Origin: Gordionus sp. m RMFG-2023
Taxonomy: Eukaryota > Nematomorpha > Gordioida > Chordodea > Parachordodidae
Direction of reading: 5' to 3'
Length of the DNA stretch: 64,000 nucleotides
Assembly (NCBI RefSeq): GCF_954871325.1
Contig: NC_088777.1
Span: 37,115,366 to 37,179,365 of the forward strand
Positions within the stretch are counted from its first letter, which is position 1. Each line of letters starts with the position of its first letter. A program made the position numbers and the translations under genes. The notes beneath the pieces are model-generated. The model ran no database searches. It was not told the origin of the DNA and saw only the letters and a program-made list of their open reading frames with translations. Positions 22,830 through 33,273 of this stretch are shown here, one piece after another.

Positions 22830-25100
22830 ATGAGCTTACCAGACCTCAGCACAGCTTCTACCAAATCTAACTGCCCTTTATGTAATAAACTCGTTAAAGT
22901 AACCAAATTGGGGCTATTGCCATCTCATCGAAACCAGAAGATAAAATGTCCTCAATCTGGGTTTCCCATCTTATCACCAGCTATCCCTCGAACCCTAAAT
23001 GCCTTTTCTGCCCTTGCCCTCGCACAACCTATAGTTACCATTCCCACGTTGACTGATGTGCCTACTAGCCCAATAGTCCCCACCTCAACCGCCGAAAATG
23101 CTCTCACTTTCAATCCAACCGACTCCACAGATGTAGAAATATTTCTAGTCACACCAAAACCATTTGTGATTTCACGTATACCTAAGGGAGCAAGACTTCA
23201 AGTTGCCAAACACCTCTCAAAGAACTTGACTTCCTTGATAAATAATTATTCTTCCATAAAACACTGGCTAGACACCCTGTCATTTGCCTTTACTACCTTG
23301 CAAGTTCCTGATCCTGCCAGTAAAAAATCTCTGACACAGCAAATCAAGGATGCTACTATCTACCCCTTACCTATCAATCACTTTTCCACATCTTTTAAAG
23401 GTGATGACACTGATAAAAATAAAAATCACAAAAATGACCTACTCACCAAGGCCAAGCTTATATCTAAAAAGCTGGATAACCTGAATGTTAAATCCGCCAT
23501 ACGACTGGCAACATCTGACAATAAGCTAGCTCCCTACGATCAAACAACTTATCAAGCTCTTCTCCTAAAACACCACCCACACGATCTTAAGGACGAAATA
23601 CCGTCTTACCCCGAAGCTCCTCTAATTGCAACCACTTTTACCTCAAGCGAGGTTAGAAAGGCTATTCTCTCCTTCAAACGCGATTCTTCACCGGGGGTTG
23701 ATGGGTTTCGCCCAATATTCCTACAGGATCTAACCGCACCTTACATCACACAACAATGCGACGTTTTGGAAAAAATTACTCAACTCATCAACCGTATGCT
23801 TGCTGGAGGCTTACCACCCGCCATTATTCCACTCCTTTATGTAGCTAAACTCATCGCCCTCCACAAACCTAATAAAGATATTCGCCCTATCGCTAGTGGA
23901 ACCACTTGGCGCCAATTAACCGCAAAGCTAGTAGTGAGCAGAATATTGTTCACAGTATCTAATCACCTGTGCCCTAATCAATTAGGAGTCAACGTAAAAG
24001 GGGGATGCGAGGTATCCTTACACATGACCAGAATGTATCTACAAACAGACCCCAGTGACGATATCCTAATTAAGATAGATTTTTCAAACGCTTTTAACTC
24101 TCTAAAACGTACAGCGTTTCTTAATCCCATCCTTACCCTTTACCCAGAATACTCGCAATTCATCTTCGATTGTTATGCTAGTCCATCGCATCTTCAATTT
24201 GGAGATAGATTGATTCCTTCTAGTAGTGGAATACAACAAGGTGACCCTCTAGGCTCCTTCTTATTCAGTCTGGGCATTAATAGCCTAATACAAAGCATAA
24301 ATAACCAATGTAAACTAAACCTTCATAACTGGTATATCGACGATGGTATACTAGGCGGCTCACCCAGCGAAGTTATGAAGGCGGTCGAAATAATAAAATC
24401 CAGCGAGAGCAGTTTGGGACTGCGAATCAATCAAGACAAGAGCGAATATTGTCCTCTTGGAATCATCGACCTTAACTATGATCCTATGTTCAATCATACA
24501 CCATTGAACTTCTTAACACATCTCGGATCTCCAGTGGGTAAAGACGAGTCCTTTGTCAAGTTCTTCGCCGACACTCTACTAGAGATATCCCTTATGCGCG
24601 GTACAATATCTCGCCTCCCAGCCCACCAAGCGTTCTTTCTATTAAAGAACTACCTCCTAATCCCAAAAATTCTATATACACTCCGATCGTCACGTATCTT
24701 CCAATACGACGTCAACCTCGCTGCACACGAGCTAGAGATTAAACACCTTACAGAGGATATACTCAATCTCAAATTCGGAGACCTATCTTGGCTACAAGCT
24801 ACCTTGCCAACCAAATCCGGCGGCATTGGCATACGATCGCCTTCCCTACTCTCTGTTAGTGCGTTCATATCCTCTCGCCTGTCCTGCGAGCCCATCATAC
24901 ACGCACTCACAAAACATCCTGACCCTTTACTTCCCCAGGCAATTGATCTATGGAAATCTCTTTCATTAGTCGATCCTCCCTCATCGACACTGCAGAAGGA
25001 CTGGGATAAGCCTCTAGTTGGCAACTCCGTTGCATACCTTAAATCGAGGAGCCAACCCGAGGACTCTATTCTTCTCCATTTCCGCAGACAGCGGGTATGA
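22830..25100 (+). CDS. R2-like LINE protein: zinc finger and reverse transcriptase
   Basis: The 756-codon frame starts at the first ATG and opens with a C2HC finger, CPLCNKLVK with SHRNQKIKCPQSG (residues about 17-43), a probable DNA- or RNA-binding module. The reverse transcriptase follows. SSPGVDGFRP is near 288, RPIASGTTWRQLTAKL near 353-368, motif A KIDFSNAFNS near 415-424, motif B IQQGDPLGSFLFS near 470-482, motif C WYIDDG near 500-505, and motif D LGLRINQDKSEY near 530-541. All three catalytic aspartates are present. The thumb continues through LPTKSGGIGIRSP. The frame ends early because of a frameshift near 25070; the endonuclease part follows in other frames. It is clearly GC-richer than its surroundings, so the copy is fairly young or recently arrived. 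Confidence 0.88.
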   Translation: MSLPDLSTASTKSNCPLCNKLVKVTKLGLLPSHRNQKIKCPQSGFPILSPAIPRTLNAFSALALAQPIVTIPTLTDVPTSPIVPTSTAENALTFNPTDSTDVEIFLVTPKPFVISRIPKGARLQVAKHLSKNLTSLINNYSSIKHWLDTLSFAFTTLQVPDPASKKSLTQQIKDATIYPLPINHFSTSFKGDDTDKNKNHKNDLLTKAKLISKKLDNLNVKSAIRLATSDNKLAPYDQTTYQALLLKHHPHDLKDEIPSYPEAPLIATTFTSSEVRKAILSFKRDSSPGVDGFRPIFLQDLTAPYITQQCDVLEKITQLINRMLAGGLPPAIIPLLYVAKLIALHKPNKDIRPIASGTTWRQLTAKLVVSRILFTVSNHLCPNQLGVNVKGGCEVSLHMTRMYLQTDPSDDILIKIDFSNAFNSLKRTAFLNPILTLYPEYSQFIFDCYASPSHLQFGDRLIPSSSGIQQGDPLGSFLFSLGINSLIQSINNQCKLNLHNWYIDDGILGGSPSEVMKAVEIIKSSESSLGLRINQDKSEYCPLGIIDLNYDPMFNHTPLNFLTHLGSPVGKDESFVKFFADTLLEISLMRGTISRLPAHQAFFLLKNYLLIPKILYTLRSSRIFQYDVNLAAHELEIKHLTEDILNLKFGDLSWLQATLPTKSGGIGIRSPSLLSVSAFISSRLSCEPIIHALTKHPDPLLPQAIDLWKSLSLVDPPSSTLQKDWDKPLVGNSVAYLKSRSQPEDSILLHFRRQRV

Positions 25101-25434
25101 ATTTCTCGAAGCTTTTCCATCGCGAAGCCTTGACCAGCTCCTAAGCAATGATGAGCTACGTCACGCCATCGGTCTAAGACTTAATTGTGATATGGTAATA
25201 CCCTATCACTGCATCCTTTGTCAAACGCCGGTCAACTCCAAAGGCCGTCACTCTTTACACTGCAAGCGCTGTAGAGGCAGATTCATTAGACATTCAAAAT
25301 GCAATGATACTATTGCCAGGGCCCTAAAATCTACCGGTATCCCATCAACCCTAGAACCCACTGGACTCTACAATTCTGATGGTAAGCGTCCCGATGGCTC
25401 TACCATGATCCCTTGGAAGAGGGGGAATTTCTAA
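25018..25434 (+). pseudogene. R2-like LINE: CCHC knuckle and first half of the restriction-like endonuclease
   Basis: This frame overlaps the end of the preceding one; only its part after about 25070 is genuine continuation (SADSGYEFLEAFPSRSLDQL, NDELRHAIGLRLNC). It carries a zinc knuckle CILCQTPVNSKGRHSLHC (C-x2-C-x9-H-x3-C). A nuclease-like core follows: RFIRHSKCND, LEPTGL and KRPDGS. The knuckle followed by RH-x-x-x-N and PD is the arrangement of the restriction-like endonuclease of R2/R4/NeSL-type LINEs, which nicks target DNA for target-primed reverse transcription. The frame shifts again near 25415. Confidence 0.8.
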
Positions 25435-25748
25435 CCTGGGATTTCTCATGCATCGATCCCCTTGCCCCTTCCAATATAAATAGAGATGCTCTAGTAGACG
25501 CCGAGACGAATAAACTCGCTAAATATTCGCCATCGCTTCCGGCCAATTACACATTCCTACCACTAATCGCCACGACTCTAACATCGTTCGGCTCTCACGC
25601 CCTTGCCTTCTTTAAAGAGCTGGGGAAACGGATCTCTACTAGGACCGAAGATCCCAACGAGGGTTACTACCTACGCCAAAGATTAGCCCTCAATATAATA
25701 AAATCCAATTACCTCAGCTTCATATTCTCAATGACTGATACCCCCTAA
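25413..25748 (+). pseudogene. R2-like LINE: second half of the restriction-like endonuclease
   Basis: The frame continues the nuclease with FLTWDFSCIDPLAPSN, whose aspartates follow the PD of the previous frame as in PD-(D/E)xK nucleases. An alpha-helical C-terminus ends YYLRQRLALNIIKSNYLSFI. The stop at 25746-25748 is the natural end of the family, because decayed relatives at 61.2-61.9 kb show the same residues up to this point. The initial Met is not biological. Confidence 0.8.
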
Positions 25749-25857
25749 TTACTTACAATTTATATCTAAATTTTATTCATTAATTAATATTGAATTTATG
25801 ATATTATTTTTATATTTAGTATTACATAAATTGGAACTTATAATTTTTAAAAAAAAA
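25749..25857 (+). other. 3' UTR and A-rich end of the R2-like LINE
   Basis: A short T-rich trailer is followed by a run of 12 A (about 25846-25857), the likely 3' end. No target duplication was identified, because the 5' end is not certain. Confidence 0.5.
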
Positions 25858-27077
25858 AAATTAAATTAATTAATTGTTTTTAAAAGAGAAGAAATTTTTT
25901 ACTTAAAAAAGGGTTAAAATAAAATGTCCCTTTTATTTATTTAAAAAAATAAACAGGTTTGCTTTCCTTGATTTTTTCTTTTTATTAATTAAAAATAAAA
26001 ATATTATGAAAATTATTTTTTCTTTTATATATTTTAATAAATAAGCAATTTTAAGTTTGCTTCCCGTATGTATATTTTTTTAATGTAGTAAAAATAATAT
26101 TAATTTTTTTAACTTAGTAAAGTAATAATAGTAATATTTTTATTTTATGTGTTATAGAAGTAATTTTTGTAACGTATCATAAAGATTATATTATTTTATT
26201 TGGGCTAAGTCCAAAATATCAAAATATACGATTCGCATACTTTTAAAACTTTATAGAAAAAAATGAGATTTTTATAATATAAAAATTTGCCCAAAATATA
26301 ATTCTATAAAATTTTAAAAATTTAAGATACGATTTTTTAAAAAACAATTCTAATTTTTTATACAAGGGAGCTTCTCTTGCTTTTATGGACGCGTTGTTAC
26401 TGCTCTTTAAATAGGTTAAATATATTTTTAATAGATCTTATCTTTTTGATAAAATATTTATTTTAAGGGTAATGAAATATATTTTCATAGGAAATTTTAC
26501 ATATGTTTTTTGGTAACACCATATCTTATTTACTGATAAGACTTTTCATATATCCAATAGGAAAAAATTGTTATCATGTTGAATAACATGCAAATGAACC
26601 AATATAATTTCCAATGGTTTCAAGTTATTCAAAGTCTTTTGGTTTTTTTAAGGATTTTAAATATTTACCTCTTTATTGAAAAATAATCACACGCAATGTT
26701 TTTTTCATCTTAGAATAATATAAATTAAGTATTCCTTGGAATAAATATTTTCATAACTTAATTCTTAATAACGTGATTTATTTCAAATCCTTGTTATAAT
26801 CTTTTCTTCGTCTCTATTTAATTCCCATATTTATGATTCCCAATATTTTCCGAAAATGATACTTCTAGGAATATTTAGTTTGCCTAAGAATTACTAAAAT
26901 CACCGGAAGTAGAGTTATACAAATTTCTTTGAAGATCTGAAGATCATATATCACTCGATCTTTGAAGATTACAAAATTTGATCTATTATTTTTAAAAAAA
27001 CCGAATTTTTGTGCAATTCATAAAATTTGGAAATCTCTTATTTAAATTTTTTTAAAATTATTATTATACAAATTGTA
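25858..27077. other. AT-rich stretch with a dispersed repeat
   Basis: No genes. Around 26030-26400 the sequence resembles 59330-59600: shared TTTGCTTCCC-x-TATGTATATTTTTT, then AGTAAA words, and an end near GGGAGCTTCTCTTGC against GGGAAGCAATGCTTGC. This is an unnamed, diverged dispersed repeat. Confidence 0.45.
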
Positions 27078-29160
27078 GTGATTAGCTACCGAACACGGGG
27101 ATTGACAGACAAGATCATTAATCCACATCATATGGTTTTGGATATAGAGGAAAGTTCGATGAGGATGTTTATTATTATATGTTGCTCTCGGATTATGATA
27201 ATATAATTTGTATAAATCGTTAATTTGATTTCATTAAAGATTACATGAAGTCCAAGTTATATATATGCTATTGATTGACGAAGTTATCGGATTAACCTGA
27301 TCAAATGAAATATAATAATGAATCGTAATGAAGCATGAACTATTTTTATATGTGATATAAATGTATTGGATATTTCATAAAATTAAATTTGGGATAAGAT
27401 ATAAATATGAATAAGAATTTAGACAATGAATAAATTATGGAATATATGATGAATTATGATTATCTAATGGTTCTGATATTGAATGAATTATTATAATTGC
27501 TGACAAAGATAAATTGGGTGATGAATAAATTGAGTAAAGGAGGAAAATAAGAAATAGTTAAATTGGTACAAATGAAGAATGAATTGAATGATTATTAGAT
27601 TTTGAGTAATGATGATTTGGGATTTTATTGATTGTGGGAAATATTTATCAAATATGAAAAGACATTTGGGTGGTAAATGGATTCAAATATGATATAGATT
27701 ATGGATAATTTATGATAATTAATTTGGGGATTTATTTGTAACAGTGATTATGAAATTAATTTTGCGAAATTGATGATTCAGTAAAAATGGAACGTTAGCG
27801 GAAATAATATTGTGAAAACAGGATACTAATGATATAGTGACATTTACATGGTAATTTGGTTTAAGGATTATGATTATGGATCTATTGTAATTTAGACATT
27901 GTAAAAAGGTTACTGATAAAAGAACCTGGCTAATTTGGACATTTGGAAAATGATTACTTTAACTTAATTATAAAAATTACAATGAGACTTTGGACTAACC
28001 GGGACTATAGAGGTTGAATATGAGAATGAGTGGGGCTATGAATTAGCAAGTATATACCCTTTATTTGGACGATAATTAGAATCGATATTGTCAATCGAAG
28101 ATACTCTGAAGTAATTGCTCAGAAGATTCAAATTAAAATGGGATAGTCCATAGATGAAGCCCAGCAGGGACAAGTTATAATGACTACCAGTTAATGATAA
28201 TAAGGAGAAGTAGTGGATCAAGAGGAAATTGTTGGGGTTGGCTACAATGACCTTATAATGGTTCAAACGATTGTTCAAGTAGCGTTCAATGTTTAATACC
28301 TTGTGGACTGTACACATGACGATTAGTGATAATGGAGGGTGCAGAATTAGTTATAGTGATCGCTATGCCTATCTAAGCGATAACGAGATCCCCGAGGAGC
28401 TTTCAAAGTTTAATGTTATTAGGACCATCCTAGGCTTACGACTTCACGAAGATGTTTGGATTAGATCAGTGGCGTAGCTAGGAATTTTCCTTAGAGGGGG
28501 TCCATACATATAAAAGCCTGGAGGCTTCGCCCCCCAGACCCCTTTTAACGGGCCTACGGCCCTTTTGCCCGGCCTTCGGCCGGGTTTATTTTATAACCAT
28601 ATCTTCGATAATATATATTAAATATATTTTTTAAATGCATCAATAATATGTTATTATAATTTAGTAGATTATTATCAATGACTTTATAATAATACTATCC
28701 AGAATAATTTCAATAGTAAAATAATATCCTTGCACAACATCAAAACCAGAAAAATATAAATATTAATGGTATTTATTTGATATAAAGTCACTTTTAAGTC
28801 TTTTTGGAATGTATAATCTAAAAATAATTTTTGCTCTGGAAGGGGTCCAAACCCGAAAACCACCCCCGTAGCTACGCCACTGGATTAGATAGAGGAGGTG
28901 GGGGAAATAAGGAGTGATTGGCTATCTAACACGGGATTAATAGACAAGAATCATTAATGCACATCATATGGTTTTGGAGATGTGGACAGTTCGAGTGCTA
29001 TGGATTATGTAATGAGATGAGGATGTTTATGTTGGATGATTATTGCTTTATTATGGTGTTGTTACCGGATTGATTATGATTAATATAATTTGTATAAATA
29101 GTTTATTTGATTGCACTAAAGAATTACATAATTCCCCAAGTTATATATATAAATTATATA
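27078..29160. repeat. direct repeats flanking a G-skewed 1.7-kb block
   Basis: About 190 bases starting GTGATTAGCTACCGAACACG (near 27078) recur, diverged, at about 28912 (GTGATTGGCTATCTAACACG). Both copies share ATTAAT-CACATCATATGGTTTT, AGATGAGGATGTTTAT-like text and AATATAATTTGTATAAAT. The block between is G-rich and C-poor on the plus strand with many GAAT/TGAT words, and carries a hAT MITE (28467-28882). A minus frame (28036-28317) and a plus frame (28289-28477) are unnamed. The repeats may be the ends of an unrecognised element or a segmental duplication. Confidence 0.55.
28467..28882. mobile_element. hAT MITE, CAGTGGCGTAGCTA family, copy 1
   Basis: The terminal repeats are CAGTGGCGTAGCTA and TAGCTACGCCACTG. 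The 8-bp duplication GATTAGAT flanks both sides (28459-28466 and 28883-28890). One side carries two GC-rich hairpins, GGGCCTACGGCCC and CCCGGCCTTCGGCCGGG, followed by TTTATT. There is no coding capacity. The same family, in opposite orientation, is at 56836-57230. CAGTGGCGTAGC ends are known from hAT elements in many animals. Confidence 0.93.
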
Positions 29161-29228
29161 AATATATTATATGCTACACATATAAAAAAATATTAAAATG
29201 GGATCTTAATCTTACTAGTGTAATTAAA

Positions 29229-29660
29229 ATTTCAGTGTAGATAAACCAATAAAGTGACAATTGCCACATTCGATATTATATAACTTTGATTTATTTTTGA
29301 AACAAATGGGTTAAAATATAAATTGTAAGCTTGTTAAATATGGATTTCATCGAAGATTACCATAAAAAAGTTACAATTGTCATATTCGTTATTTTTGAAA
29401 TTTTGAAATTTTTTCAGGCAAATGGGTAAAAATATACATGATAAAAATGCGAAATTAAGATTTCCATGAAGATAAAGCATCGAAAAGTGATAATTATCAT
29501 ATTCGTTTGTTTTTTAATTATTTTCGATTTTTAAGGCAGATGGAAAAAATATTCGATGAAGATTAACCATAGAAAAGGGATAATTGCAATATTCGCTATT
29601 TTTTAATCTTCTTTAAAGTAAATTGGTAAATATATAAATTGTCAGTGTTGAAATGTTAGG
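29229..29660. repeat. minisatellite of about 100-115 bp, four diverged units
   Basis: The core word GTGATAATTGTCATATTCG (with changes) recurs near 29255, 29371, 29488 and 29578. Each is followed by a T-rich tract, a GGCAAATGGGTAAA-like word and a GATTTCATCGAAGAT-like word. A fainter fifth copy may lie near 29970. Confidence 0.7.
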
Positions 29661-30563
29661 TTATTAATATATTTTATTTTTATATTTACAAAATTTATAA
29701 GTATAATCGGTCATTATTTTATTATCAAATGTTACATATTGAAATACTAATTTTTCTTTTCTTTTCCATTTCATAATATATATAATATATATAGTATATA
29801 TATATATATTATGTTTTATTATTAAATATAATATTTCAAATAAATAACAAAAAATCATAACAATTTTATAATATAACATAATATGAATGATAAAAATAAG
29901 AATTAAATAAGTTAAGATAGAAATAGAACGATTTTAAGATTTGTTAAATTTGAATAATAAACATTCAACATTAAAATTTCAGTGAAATTGACCACAGAGA
30001 AGCAGAAATGCAAATGTATATATACATATTTAATAATATTCAATTATTAAACAATATAATATTAAATAGACCAATTTCTATAGTTATATCTGATAGTTTG
30101 AACTTGATTTCTTTCAAAAACCATTTCAGGCTGACTGATATTGTTTGCACCATCGGCTTTAAACTAATTGCAAACTCTGGGACTCTTGTGTTTTATTGTA
30201 GTGCGCGGGCCTTGATAACGGTATTGCAAGAGGGGGAAAGTATTTCGCTTGGGAACAATGGAGCCCCTATCTCTACCTTAGTCATAGGTCCAGATACTAA
30301 AATTTAAAAAAAACTAATAAAAAGGTTTATTCTACCGACGAATTTCGATGAAAGTCGTACAATCTGTTACGATGATTTATCTACATTGAAAATTTAGAAA
30401 AGCTTTAGTATTTTAGTAATAATATATCAGAAACAATGGGCGGATATTTTTTCTTCCCAAAATCGTAAATTACCAAGCGGATTAAAAAAATTAAAACAAT
30501 GAATGGGTGGGTCTGTAAGTTAAAATAGGCCTATTGCAGATCTCTTGTACCCCCCCCCCCCCG
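29661..30563. other. AT-rich stretch with one coding-like GC-richer patch
   Basis: A (TA)n run lies near 29770-29812. At 30110-30305 the base composition rises and both strands stay open for a while. The plus frame (30008-30307) ends HFRLTDIVCTIGFKLIANSG and continues to LGNNGAPISTLVIGPDTKI. The minus strand reads GPMTKVEIGAPLFPSEILSP and, after one stop, FAISLKPMVQTISVSLKW. I do not recognise either; it could be a lone exon or an old pseudogene. A run of 13 C (30550-30562) abuts the next element. Confidence 0.3.
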
Positions 30564-30682
30564 GGTTATTGATAGTCACTACCTTAAGGTATTACCTATC
30601 AACTTGTATTTTGTTTATTTTTGATTTGGATAGGTACTACCAAATTTATTTACAATTTATATTTTAAAAATTGTGATTTTTG

Positions 30683-30750
30683 GAGCCTCTATGGCCTAGT
30701 CGACAAGAGCGTCGCTTACCAATCCGGTGGCTTGAATCCCAGCAATGATC
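30683..30750 (+). repeat. tRNA-like (possible SINE) head
   Basis: TATGGCCTAGTCGACAAGAG resembles an A box and surrounding D-arm. About 30 bases on, GTGGCTTGAATCCCAGC resembles a B box (GGTTCGAATCC). The acceptor stem does not pair, so it is not a tRNA gene; a tRNA-derived SINE head is possible. It lies inside the element at 30564-31772. Confidence 0.35.
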
Positions 30751-30864
30751 ATGTTTTTTTTCTTAATCTAACTTGGTGGTTCCCTCCTTGGGCGGATAAT
30801 ATATAGGAGGCCGGACTCGATCATGTGATACCGTTATAATATATGTTAAATAATAAGAGTCTTA

Positions 30865-31676
30865 TAGTGCGCACAAATTGAGCGTTTGCGTCGTTTGCGT
30901 TTGCAGTACGTTTTTTAACGCAACGCATCTTTGTTTAAATTGAAAGCAGTCGTTTTTTTGTTTTAAAATTGAAACGTGATTTAATTTTTATTAAACAATA
31001 TTGATTTCTTTAGTTTACAAGATAAACAACTAATTGCTAATTTTAATTATACAAGGATGAAGAGATCATTATAATTTACAAATAATGCAAATAAAATAAT
31101 TTAATTACATTTTCAATTCTTTAATAATAAAAATGTACACTAGAACATGTAAGAATATTAAATATCTTATTAAAATAATATAATCATACCATCTTGCCCA
31201 ATTTTATTTAATTGGTTTTTGAATTTTTTTATTATAATCACATAAGATGATGTCAAAATAAAATATTGTTAGCTCAATAAAACATAGTAAGATATAAATA
31301 GTCAATATCTTAAAAAATCAAAGACTATTATTCTGTTTATATGCATAATATTTTATTTTATTTCTAAAGATAATATTGGCTAAATTATATGTCAATGAAT
31401 TAAAATCCTAGAAAGGCTTCAAATTTTGATCTCAATAATTAATTATTATGTCAAAATTTATAATATATATACACTATTAGATTTTAATTTTAACTTCTTC
31501 CAATCATGTTACTCCTGATATTTTTATTTATTGGATTTTCATAACTGTTTACTCAATCTCATTCTTTCATATTTTTTTAACGCTTGCCGTAAAAAAATCC
31601 AATTTGCACAATACCATTTAAAATGCATTATTAGCTTTTAAAACGAAGCGTTGCAACGCTCAATTTGTGCGCACTA
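30865..31676. mobile_element. MITE with TAGTGCGCACAAATTG ends
   Basis: The left end TAGTGCGCACAAATTGAGCG mirrors the right end CGCTCAATTTGTGCGCACTA. TTA flanks both sides (30862-30864, 31677-31679), a 3-bp duplication as in PIF/Harbinger. Subterminal GCGTTTGCG/ACGCAACGC words occur at both ends. There is no coding sequence in its 812 bases. Confidence 0.85.
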
Positions 31677-32068
31677 TTATTACATTTTAATAAATTTTGG
31701 TCGGTATTTAGCAAATTTGTTTGGTATTTAAAAAATTGCTATACGTTGACTTGGTAGTGACTATCATTAACCTCTCCCCTGCCTAATTCAATTGTTTGGA
31801 TACGTTTTGTCGCTTTACGAAAAGGTAAAATTGGATTTACAAGCTAAATACCATTTTTTGTCTACTTTTCTTTTCTTCTCAATCTTACTTCCTCTTTAGT
31901 CATAAACCTATTACTGACTTGTTTTTGTCAAGGCTTACATTAAAGATGCTAAACTTAAACTTAGCCACCACCCACCCTTAAAGTAATTAAATTATTTTTA
32001 CAGTTCTTGGGTATAAGCTTTTGTTTTGCCCATTTCTTTTTTTCTATTAGCCTATAGACGTTTAAGCA

Positions 32069-32265
32069 ACAGTTCTCGGACTGTTGCGCGTACAAGTACG
32101 TGCGTCTTTGCCCTCTAATATGTGATAGAACAGGGCTACTCTATGTTTCTCCCCTAAATTAACTATCCAGTTTGATGGATTAATTGAGGGAGAAAACCTG
32201 AGCGTAGCTCTGTTCTATCGCATAACCAGAGGGCGAAAACGCTTTTATCACGTATCACGTACATA
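32069..32265. repeat. long imperfect hairpin (foldback MITE)
   Basis: The outer left arm GTACGTGCGTCTTTGCCCTCT (32096-32116, one long word) faces AGAGGGCGAAAACGC and CACGTAC near 32228-32261. Inner arms TGATAGAACAG and CTGTTCTATCG, TTTCTCCC and GGGAGAAA, and TTAACTATCCA and TGGATTAA fold toward a centre near 32170. A small separate hairpin, CAACAGT with ACTGTTG, lies at 32068-32088. No coding sequence. Confidence 0.75.
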
Positions 32266-33273
32266 TTTGTTTAAATATACTTTTGATTGGTTAGTTTTAA
32301 AATATTTTTTATTTTTCGTCCTTTCTCTAATAACAATGTTCATCAATAAAATAATTAATTTGATTAACAGCTGCCAACATTTATTTTATCATTGAATGTT
32401 ATAACTAGTTAATTTATTTTTTTAGGTCTTTAAATTTTGTTAAATTATCCCATTTATTTTTTACATTTTGTGAATTAATTTAAATACTTAATTCTATTCT
32501 ACTTATATTTTTTCAGGTAATTTTTATATTGCTATATTTTTATATTATTATAAAGAATTTGTTTTCATATAGAAATTATTTTATCCCTTTTTTAATATTA
32601 AAATTATTCTACAGATAATTTTTATTAGCTTTATTTATTATAATAATGAAATACAGCAATGTCGCGCAATCAGAGCTTGGTTCATCACTAAATTGACATA
32701 ACTGTAAAATCAATATTTGTATATAATCTTTTAAGTAGCATAATAATGTTGCACTATTTTGCACCTATTGAGTAGACCATAAGCATTTTAAGAATGATAT
32801 TGTTAGCCTTATCAAGCTGGGAAGTATTTGTATGAGAAAAAATTTTTTTTTAAAATTAAATTGCTAAAAAGGGAAACTAAAATAAATATATAATTGCAAA
32901 AAATAAAATATTAGATAAAATAAGTTTTCTAAGGACCCTAGTATTTACATGATATAATATCACTTTTTTTAGCTGCTACCGATTAGAAGTTAGTATAACC
33001 CAAATCCTTCAATCTGGGCTGGACAACCTTTACTAAATATTTTTATAGGCCTGCATTAATTTTTCAATTTTTTATATAAATTTATGTCTGTTTTCTTCAT
33101 AAATAATTATTATATGCCAGGTTGGATAACTTGTGCAAAATTATTTTACTATTTTTGGACAAAATAATTATAGATCAAACTGAAATTTTTTTTTAATAAT
33201 TTCTATAAGCCAGGCTGGGCAGTGTTTTGCCTACATATACTGATATTAATATGGTATTGGTTGATATTCAATA
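32266..33273. other. AT-rich stretch with a loose ~110-bp periodicity
   Basis: No gene. GCCAGGTTGGATAAC-like words recur near 32998, 33117 and 33210 (CTGGGCTGGACAACC, GCCAGGTTGGATAAC, GCCAGGCTGGGCAG). A related TGGGCGGGATAACTTGTACA is at about 16860. This is probably an old dispersed or tandem repeat. Confidence 0.35.

Larger units (their letters stand above)
30564..31772. mobile_element. inverted-repeat element carrying a nested MITE
   Basis: The left end GGTTATTGATAGTCACTACC and the mirror of the right end, GGTTAATGATAGTCACTACC, agree at 19 of 20 positions. Removing the inserted element (30865-31676 plus one 3-bp duplication) leaves about 0.39 kb, so this was a small non-autonomous element. 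No target duplication was fixed: a C run abuts the left end. Superfamily unknown. Confidence 0.65.

Noticed and set aside
24650-25120. 156-codon minus-strand frame opposite the LINE, and 22952-23152
   Set aside because: Shadows of the LINE coding strand with no recognisable motifs.
28289-28477. Gene exon (SDRYAYLSDNEIPEELSKFN)
   Set aside because: Looks slightly protein-like, but no family recognised, no splice sites evident, and its end lies in a MITE.
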